From Aliivibrio salmonicida LFI1238 (GTDB taxonomy: Bacteria; Pseudomonadota; Gammaproteobacteria; Enterobacterales; Vibrionaceae): a stretch of 64,000 bases of DNA. Every line of letters begins with the position of its first letter. Position 1 is the first letter of the stretch. The DNA lies in NCBI RefSeq assembly GCF_000196495.1, contig NC_011312.1, positions 1,054,001-1,118,000 on the forward strand, read 5' to 3'. Under the pieces are notes generated by a model. The model was given only the letters and a program-made list of their open reading frames with translations. It was not told where the DNA came from and did no database searches. A program made the translations under genes and the position numbers. This document shows positions 56,617 through 64,000 of the stretch, piece by piece.

Positions 56617-57641
56617 TTTTTGATGATATAAAGCGGGTTTTTGGTGACTACATCTTCTAAGTGGTCAGGGGCTAAGTGAGCGTATCTCATCGTTTGTTTA
56701 ATATCGGTATGACCTAATATTCTTTGCAGAGCGATAATATTGCCGCCGTTCATCATGTAATAAGATGCAAAAGTGTGGCGCATAACATGAGCCGCTTGGT
56801 GGGTTAGTCGTGGAACTCGTTTTGAAATAAAACGGTAAACAGTAGAGTAGCCTATTTTAAAAAGTGGGCCTGAGTCTTCTTTGTAAATTTCAGCGTAAAG
56901 GTCTTGGCTAATTGGAACGGTGCGGTTCTTCTTTCCCTTAGTTTGAGTAAACGTCACTTTATATTTAGAAAGTTGTGAACCAGTTAATTTTGAAACTTCT
57001 AAAAAGCGACCGCCAGTAGCCAAACATAATTTAATTATTTTATGCATATCATCGTGGGTTTCGTAATTTTCGGCATCGGTGATCAACAACTTCATTTCAT
57101 CCATGGTCAAAAACTCCATTTCAGATTCATGCAGTTTAAATTGTCGAACCGATTGAAGCGGGTTTTCGCACTTCCATTCTTCCATGCGGCGCAACTCGTT
57201 AATCACCGCGTTCAATAAATCATGCTCAATATTACAAGTGCGAAAAGATACCGGTTCTTTTTTACCGCTAAGGTTTGTAATTTGCCCAGCCAAACGAGCC
57301 GTTCTGTATTCTAAAAAGTGTTTGGGCGTTAGCCTGGTATAAATTGGGTCGCCCATGCCAAGCGCAATTACTTTTAGTTTTCGGTAGGTGTATTTTTGAT
57401 GTGCAAGTGATTGGCCGTGTCTCTCTTGCCACATGTCTATCATATCTAGCAAACTTCGACGTTCGATTTTTTTACCTGCCCATGGCGTGGTGTCGGCTTC
57501 TTTTAGCACAAACTTTTCATACGCAAGTGCCTCGCCTTTAGTGGCAAAGTGTTTTCTTACTCGCTTGCCGTTTCTACCTTGCGGGTAAATATCGCAAAGC
57601 CATGGTTTTTTAGTGTCGGTGTCTAGTTTTTTTACTGTCAT
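56598..57641 (-). CDS. int: Phage integrase (tyrosine recombinase, P2/K139 type)
   Basis: 347 residues. N-terminal arm-binding domain (KPWLCDIYPQGRNGKRVRKHFATKGEALAYEKFV), core-binding domain, then a catalytic domain with Arg in CLATGGRFLEVSKL, HVMRHTFASYYM, LGHTDIKQTMRYAHL with the nucleophile Tyr. Catalyses integration and excision. Complete. It ends at the repeats that probably mark the attachment end. Confidence 0.95.
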   Translation of the reverse strand: MTVKKLDTDTKKPWLCDIYPQGRNGKRVRKHFATKGEALAYEKFVLKEADTTPWAGKKIERRSLLDMIDMWQERHGQSLAHQKYTYRKLKVIALGMGDPIYTRLTPKHFLEYRTARLAGQITNLSGKKEPVSFRTCNIEHDLLNAVINELRRMEEWKCENPLQSVRQFKLHESEMEFLTMDEMKLLITDAENYETHDDMHKIIKLCLATGGRFLEVSKLTGSQLSKYKVTFTQTKGKKNRTVPISQDLYAEIYKEDSGPLFKIGYSTVYRFISKRVPRLTHQAAHVMRHTFASYYMMNGGNIIALQRILGHTDIKQTMRYAHLAPDHLEDVVTKNPLYIIKNDYKTD

Positions 57642-57661
57642 GATATAAGTCTTATTAAAAG

Positions 57662-57684
57662 AAACCGCCGATTAAAGCGGTTTT
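57662..57684 (-). terminator. Probable terminator downstream of the membrane-protein gene
   Basis: On the minus strand AAACCGC-TTTAATCG-GCGGTTT then CTTTTAA; weak T-run. Confidence 0.55.
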
Positions 57685-57703
57685 CATTGCGGTACCAGAT
57701 TTA

Positions 57704-58492
57704 TTATTTTTTAGGCAGTCTACCGCCACTGTTTAAACAGTCTTGAATTGTATTGTAGGGCGTGTAATTCTTCGTTCTATTATAAAAAGAACTAAAATTA
57801 TCATGACATATACCTGAGTTACTTTTTTTAACAATATGGAGCTCTTGACTTGCGTTTATTGATTTGGTTTGAGTTGATGTTACTTTATTTTCTTCAATTG
57901 GTTTAGAGACTGTTGTTTCTTCTTTAACACAACTTTTTCGTATTTTTGGTATTACAGTTTTCATTATGTCTGACTGCATTTTTATATTTGAATAGTCACC
58001 AGTTCTGGCAGCGCTATACACATCATTTAAAAATAAAGGCATTCGTAATAGGTAGTCAGTGTAAACACTTCTAGCTAATTCGTGTTTTGGGCTCATGACT
58101 ATATTTGCTGCTAAGTGGTGTTTATTAGATAGATTATTGAATTCAGGATTAAATACTGCTACTCGCCATTCCGCAATCTCTTTATATGAGGCTTTTTCAT
58201 CTCGAAATTTAATAATTTGATCCATCAGGTTATTTATGTCTGAAAATACATTTAGCGAGTAAGAACAGTTATTTAAGCTCACTTCGGCTTTTGGTTGAGG
58301 TGTTTCGATTGTTTTTGGGTTCATGAGTCCAATAGTAAATAAACTGATATAAAGAATTAGCCAGCCGAAAGCTAGAATTTTGTACTTTTTTTCAGTGCCT
58401 TTTTTTAGTGTAAACCATGAGAAAATAAATGGCATAATAAATATACCAATTGCTAATGATAGCTTTGATAAAATACTTAATGCTTTTTTCAT
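57704..58492 (-). CDS. Prophage membrane protein of unknown function
   Basis: 262 residues. Two N-terminal hydrophobic segments (LSLAIGIFIMPFIFSWF and ILAFGWLILYISLFTIGL) anchor a ~190-residue hydrophilic, probably periplasmic, domain with three or four cysteines (NNCSYSL, KSCVKEE, SGICHDN, QDCLNSGG). It lies between int and cI, where K139-type phages carry lysogenic-conversion ('moron') genes such as glo. No resemblance to Glo is recognised. More AT-rich than its neighbours, consistent with a separate origin. Confidence 0.7.
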   Translation of the reverse strand: MKKALSILSKLSLAIGIFIMPFIFSWFTLKKGTEKKYKILAFGWLILYISLFTIGLMNPKTIETPQPKAEVSLNNCSYSLNVFSDINNLMDQIIKFRDEKASYKEIAEWRVAVFNPEFNNLSNKHHLAANIVMSPKHELARSVYTDYLLRMPLFLNDVYSAARTGDYSNIKMQSDIMKTVIPKIRKSCVKEETTVSKPIEENKVTSTQTKSINASQELHIVKKSNSGICHDNFSSFYNRTKNYTPYNTIQDCLNSGGRLPKK

Positions 58493-58514
58493 CTTAAACC
58501 TAGCCTTTTAAATA

Positions 58515-59471
58515 TTAATTTTTAATTATTGTAACCGCGATGCGGCCTATTACTTTTATATCGTCATCCGAGAGTTCAATGGTTGCGCCGTTGAAATCTA
58601 CCAACAATTTATTAGGTAAGCGTTGAATGGTATTTATCGACATTCTTCCATTCGTATCTATTAAGTATGATCCGCTTACTGCGTCGTTCTGTGAAATATC
58701 AACCAAATAACGCCCGTCATTTGTTTCTACTTCAATCACATTCTTTGATGCTAAATCCCAACTGTTCATCATTCTCAATGCATACGGGATTTCGCCAGTA
58801 TCAAGCAACTTTCCATTATTCAAACAAAAGCTTTGCACAATAACCGTTTGGTGTTGTGGGTTTGGCAGTTTCTCAACATTGCTGTTGTAACTATATGCAA
58901 CGTCTGAAACGCCTAGTTGCTCCATCTTATCGCTTTCATTTTGGTGGACGCCACTAGTTATGGATGATACCCATTCTCTAAAGCCTTCTGGTTTTACTCC
59001 ATTTTCAAATGCTAATTCTTTTACAGGAACGCCCTTGGCTAAATGTAAGCGAACTGTTAGCTCGTGTGAGTTTCGGTTTGCCATGCGCCACGCGCTAAAT
59101 GTGGTATTTGGGATGTCAAAGATTTCAGATAAATCAAGCAGTGTATTAGCACCGGTGATCTCTTTTATTTTATTAATGAAAGGTTCGCCAGACATGTATT
59201 TGTACGGTTTGGTTGGTTTGTCGGCTTTGTACTTTTTAGGGTTTTTACCTAGGGCCATTGCTTCTACAGGAATGCCATAAATAAGATGCAAGCGCACAAT
59301 TGACTCAAAGGAAGTGGTGTTTCTGCTATTCCAAGTGGAAATATTTCCTTTTGCAATCCCTAGTAAATGGGCTAGTTCAACAAATGAGTTTGTCCCTGTC
59401 ACGAATTTTAAATTTTCAGTAAAGTCGAATCCTTTCAGGTAGTTAAAGTTTTCAATCTTATCTAGAGACAT
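58515..59471 (-). CDS. cI: Phage CI-type repressor with duplicated N-terminal HTH domain
   Basis: 318 residues from ATG 59471, which has a near-perfect AAGGAGG upstream; the frame's earlier start at 59531 lies in the operator region. Two copies of the Phage_CI_repr-type HTH unit stand in tandem: FTENLKFVTGTNSFVELAHL ... VRLHLIYGIPVEAMALG and FINKIKEITGANTLLDLSEI ... VRLHLAKGVPVKELAFE. The C-terminal third (MMNSWDLASKNVIEVETNDGRYLVD ... IQRLPNKLLV) is S24/LexA-like, though the lysine-serine dyad is not obvious. It should maintain lysogeny by binding the adjacent operators. Confidence 0.85.
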   Translation of the reverse strand: MSLDKIENFNYLKGFDFTENLKFVTGTNSFVELAHLLGIAKGNISTWNSRNTTSFESIVRLHLIYGIPVEAMALGKNPKKYKADKPTKPYKYMSGEPFINKIKEITGANTLLDLSEIFDIPNTTFSAWRMANRNSHELTVRLHLAKGVPVKELAFENGVKPEGFREWVSSITSGVHQNESDKMEQLGVSDVAYSYNSNVEKLPNPQHQTVIVQSFCLNNGKLLDTGEIPYALRMMNSWDLASKNVIEVETNDGRYLVDISQNDAVSGSYLIDTNGRMSINTIQRLPNKLLVDFNGATIELSDDDIKVIGRIAVTIIKN

Positions 59472-59509
59472 GTTTTCCTCCTTATTATTGATATGTGATG
59501 GGATTGGCA

Positions 59510-59575
59510 GTAAACAAAAAGTGGTAAACAAAGTTGCTATTACTGCTTGTAAGTAAACATTTTCCGATCTAATAT
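59510..59575. promoter_or_regulatory. Lysogeny control region with three GTAAACA operators and a cox promoter
   Basis: GTAAACA occurs at 59510-59516, 59524-59530 and 59553-59559, spaced 14 and 29 bp. The third lies in the spacer of a candidate + strand promoter: TTGTAA (59548-59553), 16 bp, TAATAT (59570-59575). This is the expected site for repression of the lytic operon by CI. Confidence 0.6.
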
Positions 59576-59643
59576 ATCTTTACACCAAGTTAAGCGCGTA
59601 AATAACCACAAATGACTGCGCATATAAAAAAGAGGATATCACC

Positions 59644-59844
59644 ATGGCTTCAATCGCAATAGTGCCACCTGCACCTTTTTGGACAAAAAAGAAATTCTCA
59701 GAACAAACGGGCGAATCTATGTCGTCAATTGAGAACAATATCAAAAGTGGAAAATACCCAACGCTGCCTAAAGAGGCTGGAAAGGGTCTTGTTCGTATCA
59801 ACATTGTGAAAATGTTTGAGAACTCTGCACTACAGCAAGTGTGA
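59644..59844 (+). CDS. cox: Cox-like excisionase/repressor
   Basis: 66 residues with a MerR/excisionase-type winged helix: PFWTKKKFSEQTGESMSSIENNIKSGKYPTLPKEAGKGLVRINI. AGAGGAT before the ATG is a good ribosome binding site. First gene of the lytic operon and divergent from cI, as Cox is in P2, 186 and K139. Cox directs excision and represses the lysogenic promoter. Confidence 0.82.
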   Translation: MASIAIVPPAPFWTKKKFSEQTGESMSSIENNIKSGKYPTLPKEAGKGLVRINIVKMFENSALQQV

Positions 59845-59930
59845 ATTTTCATTTCAAAAATGGTCCTTGTACTTAAATGTAGTCATTAAATGGCAAATAT
59901 GCGTACTTTTGACGTAATAGAGTGTGAATT

Positions 59931-60473
59931 ATGAGTTCAAATATGGATATGTGCGAATTACGTGAGCGCAAACAGAAGCAGTATGACGCTGTTTGCAGTG
60001 ATTTCAGACTGAACCACAACATGGAAGAGTTGGCGATAATAACAGGCATGAAAAGCGGCACGTTATTACGCAATAGGTTAAACCCAGAACAATCCCATAA
60101 GTTAGACCCAGTAGATTTAGCGATGCTGTGCAAAGCATCAAACGATTACACCATTTTAAATACGATGTTTGCAGATTTGGGCGTAGTCACTATTGCTCTG
60201 CCAGGGCAGCAAGATGAAAAGAGTTATTTTGAAAGAACACTTTTGAATAGCAAATACTCAGGTGAGCTTTCTAGCGATGCATTGGACATGTGTAATGCAG
60301 AGCGTTTACCACGCAGCAAAAAGCGAAAAACATTAGCAAAAGCACAAGGCGCACTAAGTAATTTAGTTTTGTTGATAAATGATTTAGAGAATCGCACCAC
60401 AGGCCTACAGCCAATATTGCAGTTTGGCACAGATTTTTTGGCTAACGGTGCGCCACTTCCAGGTTTGATGTGA
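59931..60473 (+). CDS. CII-like phage regulatory protein
   Basis: 180 residues resembling the Phage_CP76/CII regulatory family of P2/186 phages: LNHNMEELAIITGMKSGTLLRNRLNPEQSHKLDPVDLAMLCKASNDYTILNTMFADLGV. The N-terminal half is a lambda-type HTH; the C-terminal half is helical and ends in a Leu-rich stretch. In 186, CII activates establishment of lysogeny. It follows cox by 86 bp and precedes the early genes. Confidence 0.82.
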   Translation: MSSNMDMCELRERKQKQYDAVCSDFRLNHNMEELAIITGMKSGTLLRNRLNPEQSHKLDPVDLAMLCKASNDYTILNTMFADLGVVTIALPGQQDEKSYFERTLLNSKYSGELSSDALDMCNAERLPRSKKRKTLAKAQGALSNLVLLINDLENRTTGLQPILQFGTDFLANGAPLPGLM

Positions 60474-60482
60474 GGAACGGTT

Positions 60483-60806
60483 ATGAGCCAGTTAGCCAAA
60501 AAGCAAGAGATACAAACGCCAACAGCACAAGAAAGCATTGCCGAAGCAAAATCGTTATTTACAAACGGTGGCAAACGCAAGCAGTTAAAAATTGTGTTTA
60601 ATTCATTTGATAAACAAGGCCGTGGCCTAATTTGCATTGCGGGCGGTTTATCTCCTAAAGATTGTTTTCGTAGTTTTGAAGATTTTGATGATCTTGAATT
60701 ACAAAAAGTTCGCCGTGGTATGCAGGTTTTGCAAGACATAACTAAGCGAGTTTATTCAAAGGTTGGTGATGTGAATAAGTTAAAACCGAGTCACTTCACC
60801 GCTTAG
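60483..60806 (+). CDS. Early phage protein of unknown function
   Basis: 107 residues: KRKQLKIVFNSFDKQGRGLICIAGGLSPKDCFRSFEDFDDLELQKVRRGMQVL. No recognised domain; soluble. Starts 9 bp after the CII-like gene with GAGGAACGG as ribosome binding site. A terminator-like hairpin follows at 60828. Confidence 0.75.
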   Translation: MSQLAKKQEIQTPTAQESIAEAKSLFTNGGKRKQLKIVFNSFDKQGRGLICIAGGLSPKDCFRSFEDFDDLELQKVRRGMQVLQDITKRVYSKVGDVNKLKPSHFTA

Positions 60807-60827
60807 TACCAACACTTGTGAGCCTTT

Positions 60828-60850
60828 GCCCTCTAATAGGGGCTTTTTTT
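60828..60850 (+). terminator. Terminator in the early operon
   Basis: GCCC-TCTAATA-GGGGC followed by seven T. A short stem, so probably partial, allowing some transcripts to reach gene A. Confidence 0.65.
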
Positions 60851-60888
60851 GTACCTAAATTTTGTTTTATTGCATGGGAGCAATGAAT

Positions 60889-61356
60889 ATGAATGACTTA
60901 AAAACAGCAAAGCAGTTTTATCAAGCATCACTGGAACACCTTAATAAAGCGAATGAACTGCATGAAAAAATGGAAGCAACAGAAAGAAAAACGGTAGCGT
61001 TATTCTCTCGTTTTATTGATGGAACAAAATCTATTTCTGGCGATGTTGAACTTGTAGCGAAAGATAATCTTAAAGCAATCCAACAGCGCGATGTGTTAGC
61101 GGTGATTAATTCAATTGTTGCAATGACGATGGACTCGCCATCTTCTTTGGTTGTGAGTTTTAATTTTGGAACTCTTTACGACGGTACAGGGACTTTTTAT
61201 GTTATTGCGTGGGAAAATACGGAAGAACGTGAAACTAAGCTCCATGAACACGCTGATTTGAGTGAATCTAATGCACTTGCGCGATGTATTCAAATAGAAA
61301 GCAAATTTGCTGAACTTATCATTGAAGCAAAAGACAACGCAGAGGTAACGGCATGA
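60889..61356 (+). CDS. Early phage protein of unknown function
   Basis: 155 residues from ATG 60889, which has GGGAG eight bases upstream (an ATG six bases earlier is too close to it). The N-terminal helix is coiled-coil-like (TAKQFYQASLEHLNKANELHEKMEATERK). The C-terminal part has IQIESKFAELIIEAKDNAE. Four-base overlap with the next gene. Not recognised. Confidence 0.72.
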   Translation: MNDLKTAKQFYQASLEHLNKANELHEKMEATERKTVALFSRFIDGTKSISGDVELVAKDNLKAIQQRDVLAVINSIVAMTMDSPSSLVVSFNFGTLYDGTGTFYVIAWENTEERETKLHEHADLSESNALARCIQIESKFAELIIEAKDNAEVTA

Positions 61357-61754
61357 GTGTTATTTCTGTATATCAAGCTGATCTAGAATTTGCCCTTCGT
61401 GGTGCAGGTTTTACCTCTCGAAAAATCAACATGTTCTTAAAAGCATTTAACAAAGAAACCGTATCACAAGGCGTGATTTGCTCGCTTGATTCACAACGCG
61501 CCATGCTTGTGAATGTTAACGGTACTGAGCAAGGTTTATGTCTTTCTGATTTTATCACTGCTTGGTGGTCGTTTTGGGTTGTGGTTTTTGATACGACAAA
61601 TAACCCTGATTTAGAGCAGCAATCCCTTGGCGCTATTCGTGCCCTTTTCTTTATTTCTTCTTCGTGCCGTTCGGTTGCCCAGCAATCAATGATGCAAACA
61701 TGGTGGCGTGATTTTGAGCCAGAACACGGCTCGCCAATGTTGGAGTCAATCTAA
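61353..61754 (+). CDS. Early phage protein of unknown function
   Basis: 133 residues: YQADLEFALRGAGFTSRKINMFLKAFNKETVS, then a Trp-rich centre (FITAWWSFWVVVFD) and TWWRDFEPEHGSPM. The Trp-rich segment may be buried core rather than membrane. Overlaps both neighbours by about one to four bases, the pattern of a translationally coupled early operon. Confidence 0.72.
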   Translation: MSVISVYQADLEFALRGAGFTSRKINMFLKAFNKETVSQGVICSLDSQRAMLVNVNGTEQGLCLSDFITAWWSFWVVVFDTTNNPDLEQQSLGAIRALFFISSSCRSVAQQSMMQTWWRDFEPEHGSPMLESI

Positions 61755-61882
61755 TGAACAAAGATAAGTTCTTAGCGAAGATGTCCATTGCATTTATGCA
61801 GAACCACGGCGTTGCACCAACCGAAAGCCAATTAGATGGCTGGTTAGAAGTGTATGCAGTACTTGAAAGTAAAGGGGAATAG
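61754..61882 (+). CDS. Small early phage protein (42 residues)
   Basis: ATG 61754 overlaps the preceding stop (TAATG). The 42-codon frame MNKDKFLAKMSIAFMQNHG ... SQLDGWLEVYAVLE ends at TAG 61882, directly before the next ribosome binding site. Tight packing and protein-like composition support a real gene. Unknown function. Confidence 0.65.
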   Translation: MNKDKFLAKMSIAFMQNHGVAPTESQLDGWLEVYAVLESKGE

Positions 61883-61884
61883 AG

Positions 61885-62157
61885 ATGAGTAAATCATGTA
61901 ATTGTTTTGAAGAAACCCGCAATAAAGCAAAAGAACATATTAGAGCTAAGTTACCAAGAGACATCGTTGATTTTTCTGTAAGTTGGAAAGACGCCGCAAT
62001 CTTTTTTAGTGGTGATCATGTTCCTGTAAATCCTAGTCTTGAAGTCACTTATCGAAAAATTAAGAAAGATAAAGCACCTGCTAAAAACCTGACTAAAGAT
62101 TCAATTGGAATTATGTGCAGTTACTGTCCTTTCTGTGGCCGTAAGCTAGGGGAATAA
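61885..62157 (+). CDS. Small phage protein with C-terminal zinc-ribbon-like Cys pairs
   Basis: 90 residues. Cysteines in SCNCFEET at the N-terminus and CSYCPFCGRKLGE at the C-terminus could bind zinc. The middle is basic (YRKIKKDKAPAKNL). Two bases after the preceding stop. Unknown function; related small Cys proteins are common in phage early regions. Confidence 0.72.
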   Translation: MSKSCNCFEETRNKAKEHIRAKLPRDIVDFSVSWKDAAIFFSGDHVPVNPSLEVTYRKIKKDKAPAKNLTKDSIGIMCSYCPFCGRKLGE

Positions 62158-62159
62158 TC

Positions 62160-62390
62160 ATGCTTCGTTTCCTTGCAGTTGTTTTAAACAGTGGCGGCGG
62201 TGTGGTTCGTGATGCCAAAACTGACGAAATTCAAATTAAAGAGTTAGGCGAGTATGAATCAAAAGAGTTGGCGATTGATAACGCTTGTGTGCAATTGCAG
62301 TGCGAGCACATCACCAATGGTATGTTAGTTCGTGGCAATCACACGGGCGGTTTTATGATTTGTGATACACAGGAGTTTGCAGCGTTATGA
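62160..62390 (+). CDS. Small early phage protein
   Basis: 76 residues: MLRFLAVVLNSGGGVVRDAKTDEIQIKEL, then ACVQLQCEHITNGML and GGFMICDTQEF. No recognised domain. Overlaps the next gene by four bases (ATGA). Confidence 0.7.
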   Translation: MLRFLAVVLNSGGGVVRDAKTDEIQIKELGEYESKELAIDNACVQLQCEHITNGMLVRGNHTGGFMICDTQEFAAL

Positions 62391-62746
62391 ACATTGTAGA
62401 TGACCGAGTGAAACCCCGTATCAGTTCTGTTAAAGATGTGTATGAACAGCTTTTTTCTTTGGCTAGATTACTAAAAAATAAAGATTCGTTATTACCAATT
62501 ATTGGTTTTGAGCATTTTTGTTTTACATCAGATACCTTGTCATCTCACTGTTGTGATTATTTTGACTCGTTGAGTGATCCTGAGTTCTGTAGAGAGATAA
62601 TTTATAAGGTTGATAATATTGTTAATCCATCAGAGCCTCATGTTTCTATTCAGATTCAATTAATGCCATTAGCTGAGAGGCTATTGCTCCATAAAATGTT
62701 CAAGATTAATACTGCTGGCCTCGATATTTCGGATATCCCGTTTTAA
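62387..62746 (+). CDS. Small early phage protein
   Basis: 119 residues: VKPRISSVKDVYEQLFSLARLLKNKDSLLPIIGFEHFCF, DTLSSHCCDYFDSLSDPEF. Not recognised. Its TAA stop overlaps the ATG of replication gene A (TAATG). Confidence 0.7.
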   Translation: MNIVDDRVKPRISSVKDVYEQLFSLARLLKNKDSLLPIIGFEHFCFTSDTLSSHCCDYFDSLSDPEFCREIIYKVDNIVNPSEPHVSIQIQLMPLAERLLLHKMFKINTAGLDISDIPF

Positions 62747-64000
62747 TGGCAAAGCTTACATTTACCCCTCAAGAACAACGTGCAGCCACTAAAGCTTGTT
62801 TAAGCTTTGGTGGTTTGTGCGTATTCCCTCAAAAGCCAAAAGCGATTCAAGCGCCTTATTCTCAAGTAAGCTTTGAAACACCAGAGCCTGAGAACATGAC
62901 AGTTATCGAGCGCAATTTATATTCGGTCGATAAAGTTGATCATGAATGGCGCAAGCAATTCTTTGCTGATTTACCTTCTTACTTAAGCAAGTACTTTGCT
63001 GATCGCTATATTGCCATTTTCAAGAAAAAAGGCCGAGCAGAGGCAAATACTTATCTACGTGAAAGAATGGGTGGAGAGCTGCAACGCCGTGTAAGTTTAG
63101 TGTTGTACCGTTACCGCCAATTGCCAACCTACAATAAAATCAAATTGATGAGCGAAGATGAAGACGCTGACCAATGTGATTTTGATGCTACGCCAAAAGA
63201 AGGCCAACTACAGTTTGATCTAGAAAAGGTCGAAATCAAAAAGCCAAAGTCTCGCCTACTTGCCGAAATGGAATTAGACGAGTTAAAAGACATGGCGTTT
63301 AAAATATCTCAAATCATGAATCGCCGCTTTAATCTGCTAAATAAAAAATACGCAGGCGAAACAGACCAAGAAATAAATGAAGGTTTACTTAATATTTATG
63401 ACGAGCTGGCAGAGTTAACGTTATCTTTTGGCTTTGCTGCGCCTTGCACAAAGAAAAATCCAAAAACCAGAATAGCCCAAGATGTTTACGGCGATATTTT
63501 CCGTATGTTGGATGAGAAGTTTTGGTTAACGAGCCTTAAAAAAGCAAGAAAGATAATGCGTGAGCACTTGGCCATTGCTATGGGGCAGGTGTCTAAACGC
63601 GCCTCTGCATATTGCTCTTATGATTGCGTTCGTGAGCATAAAGAACAGCAAAGAAAGAATTGGGAATACATTCAAAACCAAATCTTGGTTGATGATGAAA
63701 CCCAAGAAGAATGCAGCATGGAAGACATGGTGTTAAAAAGCGTGTCTAACCCTGCTATTCGTCGTCATGAATTAATGACTCGCACGCGTGGCTGTGAAAA
63801 CATCGCCGAAGAAATGGAGCTATGCGGTTTATTCTTAACATTAACCGCACCAGGTAAATATCATAATAGTTACCAACGTGGCGGTTTTATTGAACACTGG
63901 AATGGCTCAAGCCCTCGTGATGCACAAGTGTATTTAAACGGAGTTTGGTCACGTATTCGCGCTAAGTTAGGCCGTGAAGAGTTTCGTTGGTTTGGTATTC
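62746..64000 (+). CDS. Phage replication endonuclease gpA (partial, runs off window)
   Basis: 418 residues are visible. Resembles the P2/186 gene A rolling-circle initiator family (Phage_GPA): RYIAIFKKKGRAEANTYLRERM, SKRASAYCSYDCVREHKEQQRKNW, RTRGCENIAEEMELCGLFLTLTAPGKYHNSY. The last stretch matches the first conserved block before the HUH metal motif. The HUH histidines and paired tyrosines lie beyond the window. It nicks the phage origin and starts replication. Confidence 0.85.
   Translation, partial: MAKLTFTPQEQRAATKACLSFGGLCVFPQKPKAIQAPYSQVSFETPEPENMTVIERNLYSVDKVDHEWRKQFFADLPSYLSKYFADRYIAIFKKKGRAEANTYLRERMGGELQRRVSLVLYRYRQLPTYNKIKLMSEDEDADQCDFDATPKEGQLQFDLEKVEIKKPKSRLLAEMELDELKDMAFKISQIMNRRFNLLNKKYAGETDQEINEGLLNIYDELAELTLSFGFAAPCTKKNPKTRIAQDVYGDIFRMLDEKFWLTSLKKARKIMREHLAIAMGQVSKRASAYCSYDCVREHKEQQRKNWEYIQNQILVDDETQEECSMEDMVLKSVSNPAIRRHELMTRTRGCENIAEEMELCGLFLTLTAPGKYHNSYQRGGFIEHWNGSSPRDAQVYLNGVWSRIRAKLGREEFRWFGI

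Larger units (their letters stand above)
56574..64000. mobile_element. P2/K139-like prophage, left arm (continues past window)
   Basis: Gene order int, membrane gene, cI (all minus), then cox, cII-like, small early genes and replication gene A (all plus) is that of K139/kappa-type Vibrio phages of the P2 group. The left limit is placed at the TGTAGTCA repeats next to int; attL itself is not identified because the right end is outside the window. Confidence 0.85.

Overview
The window looks like an Aliivibrio/Vibrio chromosome. Housekeeping proteins (BsrV-type racemase, FrsA, ProBA, LipAB, DacA, RodA, LeuS, CorC, MiaB) read like vibrio sequences, the DNA is AT-rich by eye, and gene order follows the gammaproteobacterial pepD-gpt-frsA-proBA and miaB-phoL-ybeY-corC-lnt ... 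leuS-lptE-holA-rsfS-rlmH-mrdA-rodA-rlpA-dacA-ybeD-lipB-lipA blocks. Several insertion sequences and IS-broken genes suggest an IS-rich species of the A. salmonicida/A. wodanis kind. That species guess is inference.

Region 1 (1-17.8 kb) is a ~17 kb genomic island inserted inside the host dinB gene. The 5' part of dinB ends near 663 and its C-terminal tail reappears at about 17630-17794. The island's right side is a tight operon of four genes: three proteins with tyrosine-recombinase signatures and one small coiled-coil-like protein. This matches, from memory, the Gamma-Mobile-Trio (GMT) layout plus a fourth large recombinase-like protein. The cargo looks defensive: a SIR2-domain protein broken by an IS982 element, an XRE regulator next to a small protein and an SF2 helicase, and an SF1 helicase (frameshifted) with a DUF2290-like partner. 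The island also carries a complete second dinB on the opposite strand.

Region 2 (18-28.4 kb) is core genome. A periplasmic broad-spectrum racemase gene (bsrV) is broken by a second IS982 copy in inverted orientation. Then come pepD, a purine permease, gpt, frsA and proBA. The 0.8 kb pepD-permease gap holds an unexplained transcribed-looking segment with a possible small ORF, a UUCG hairpin and a strong terminator.

Region 3 (28.4-49 kb) is core genome for lipoylation (lipA, lipB), cell-wall elongation and PBPs (dacA, rlpA, rodA, mrdA), ribosome factors (rlmH, rsfS, ybeY), holA, lptE, leuS, lnt, corC, phoL, miaB and ubiF. AGACCCT heptamer repeats abut the lipA stop codon.

Region 4 (49-56.5 kb) begins with an IS66-family element whose tnpC is split by a nested IS91-family element. 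It has no target duplication and truncates an MFS/acyltransferase-type gene, which points to an IS-associated deletion or rearrangement. A TetR regulator, a Tim44-domain exported protein and small cysteine-cluster proteins follow.

Region 5 (56.6-64 kb, running off the window) is the left arm of a P2/K139-like prophage: int, a membrane-protein gene, a cI repressor with a duplicated N-terminal DNA-binding domain, an operator region, cox, a cII-like gene, a string of small early genes, and the start of the replication endonuclease gene A.
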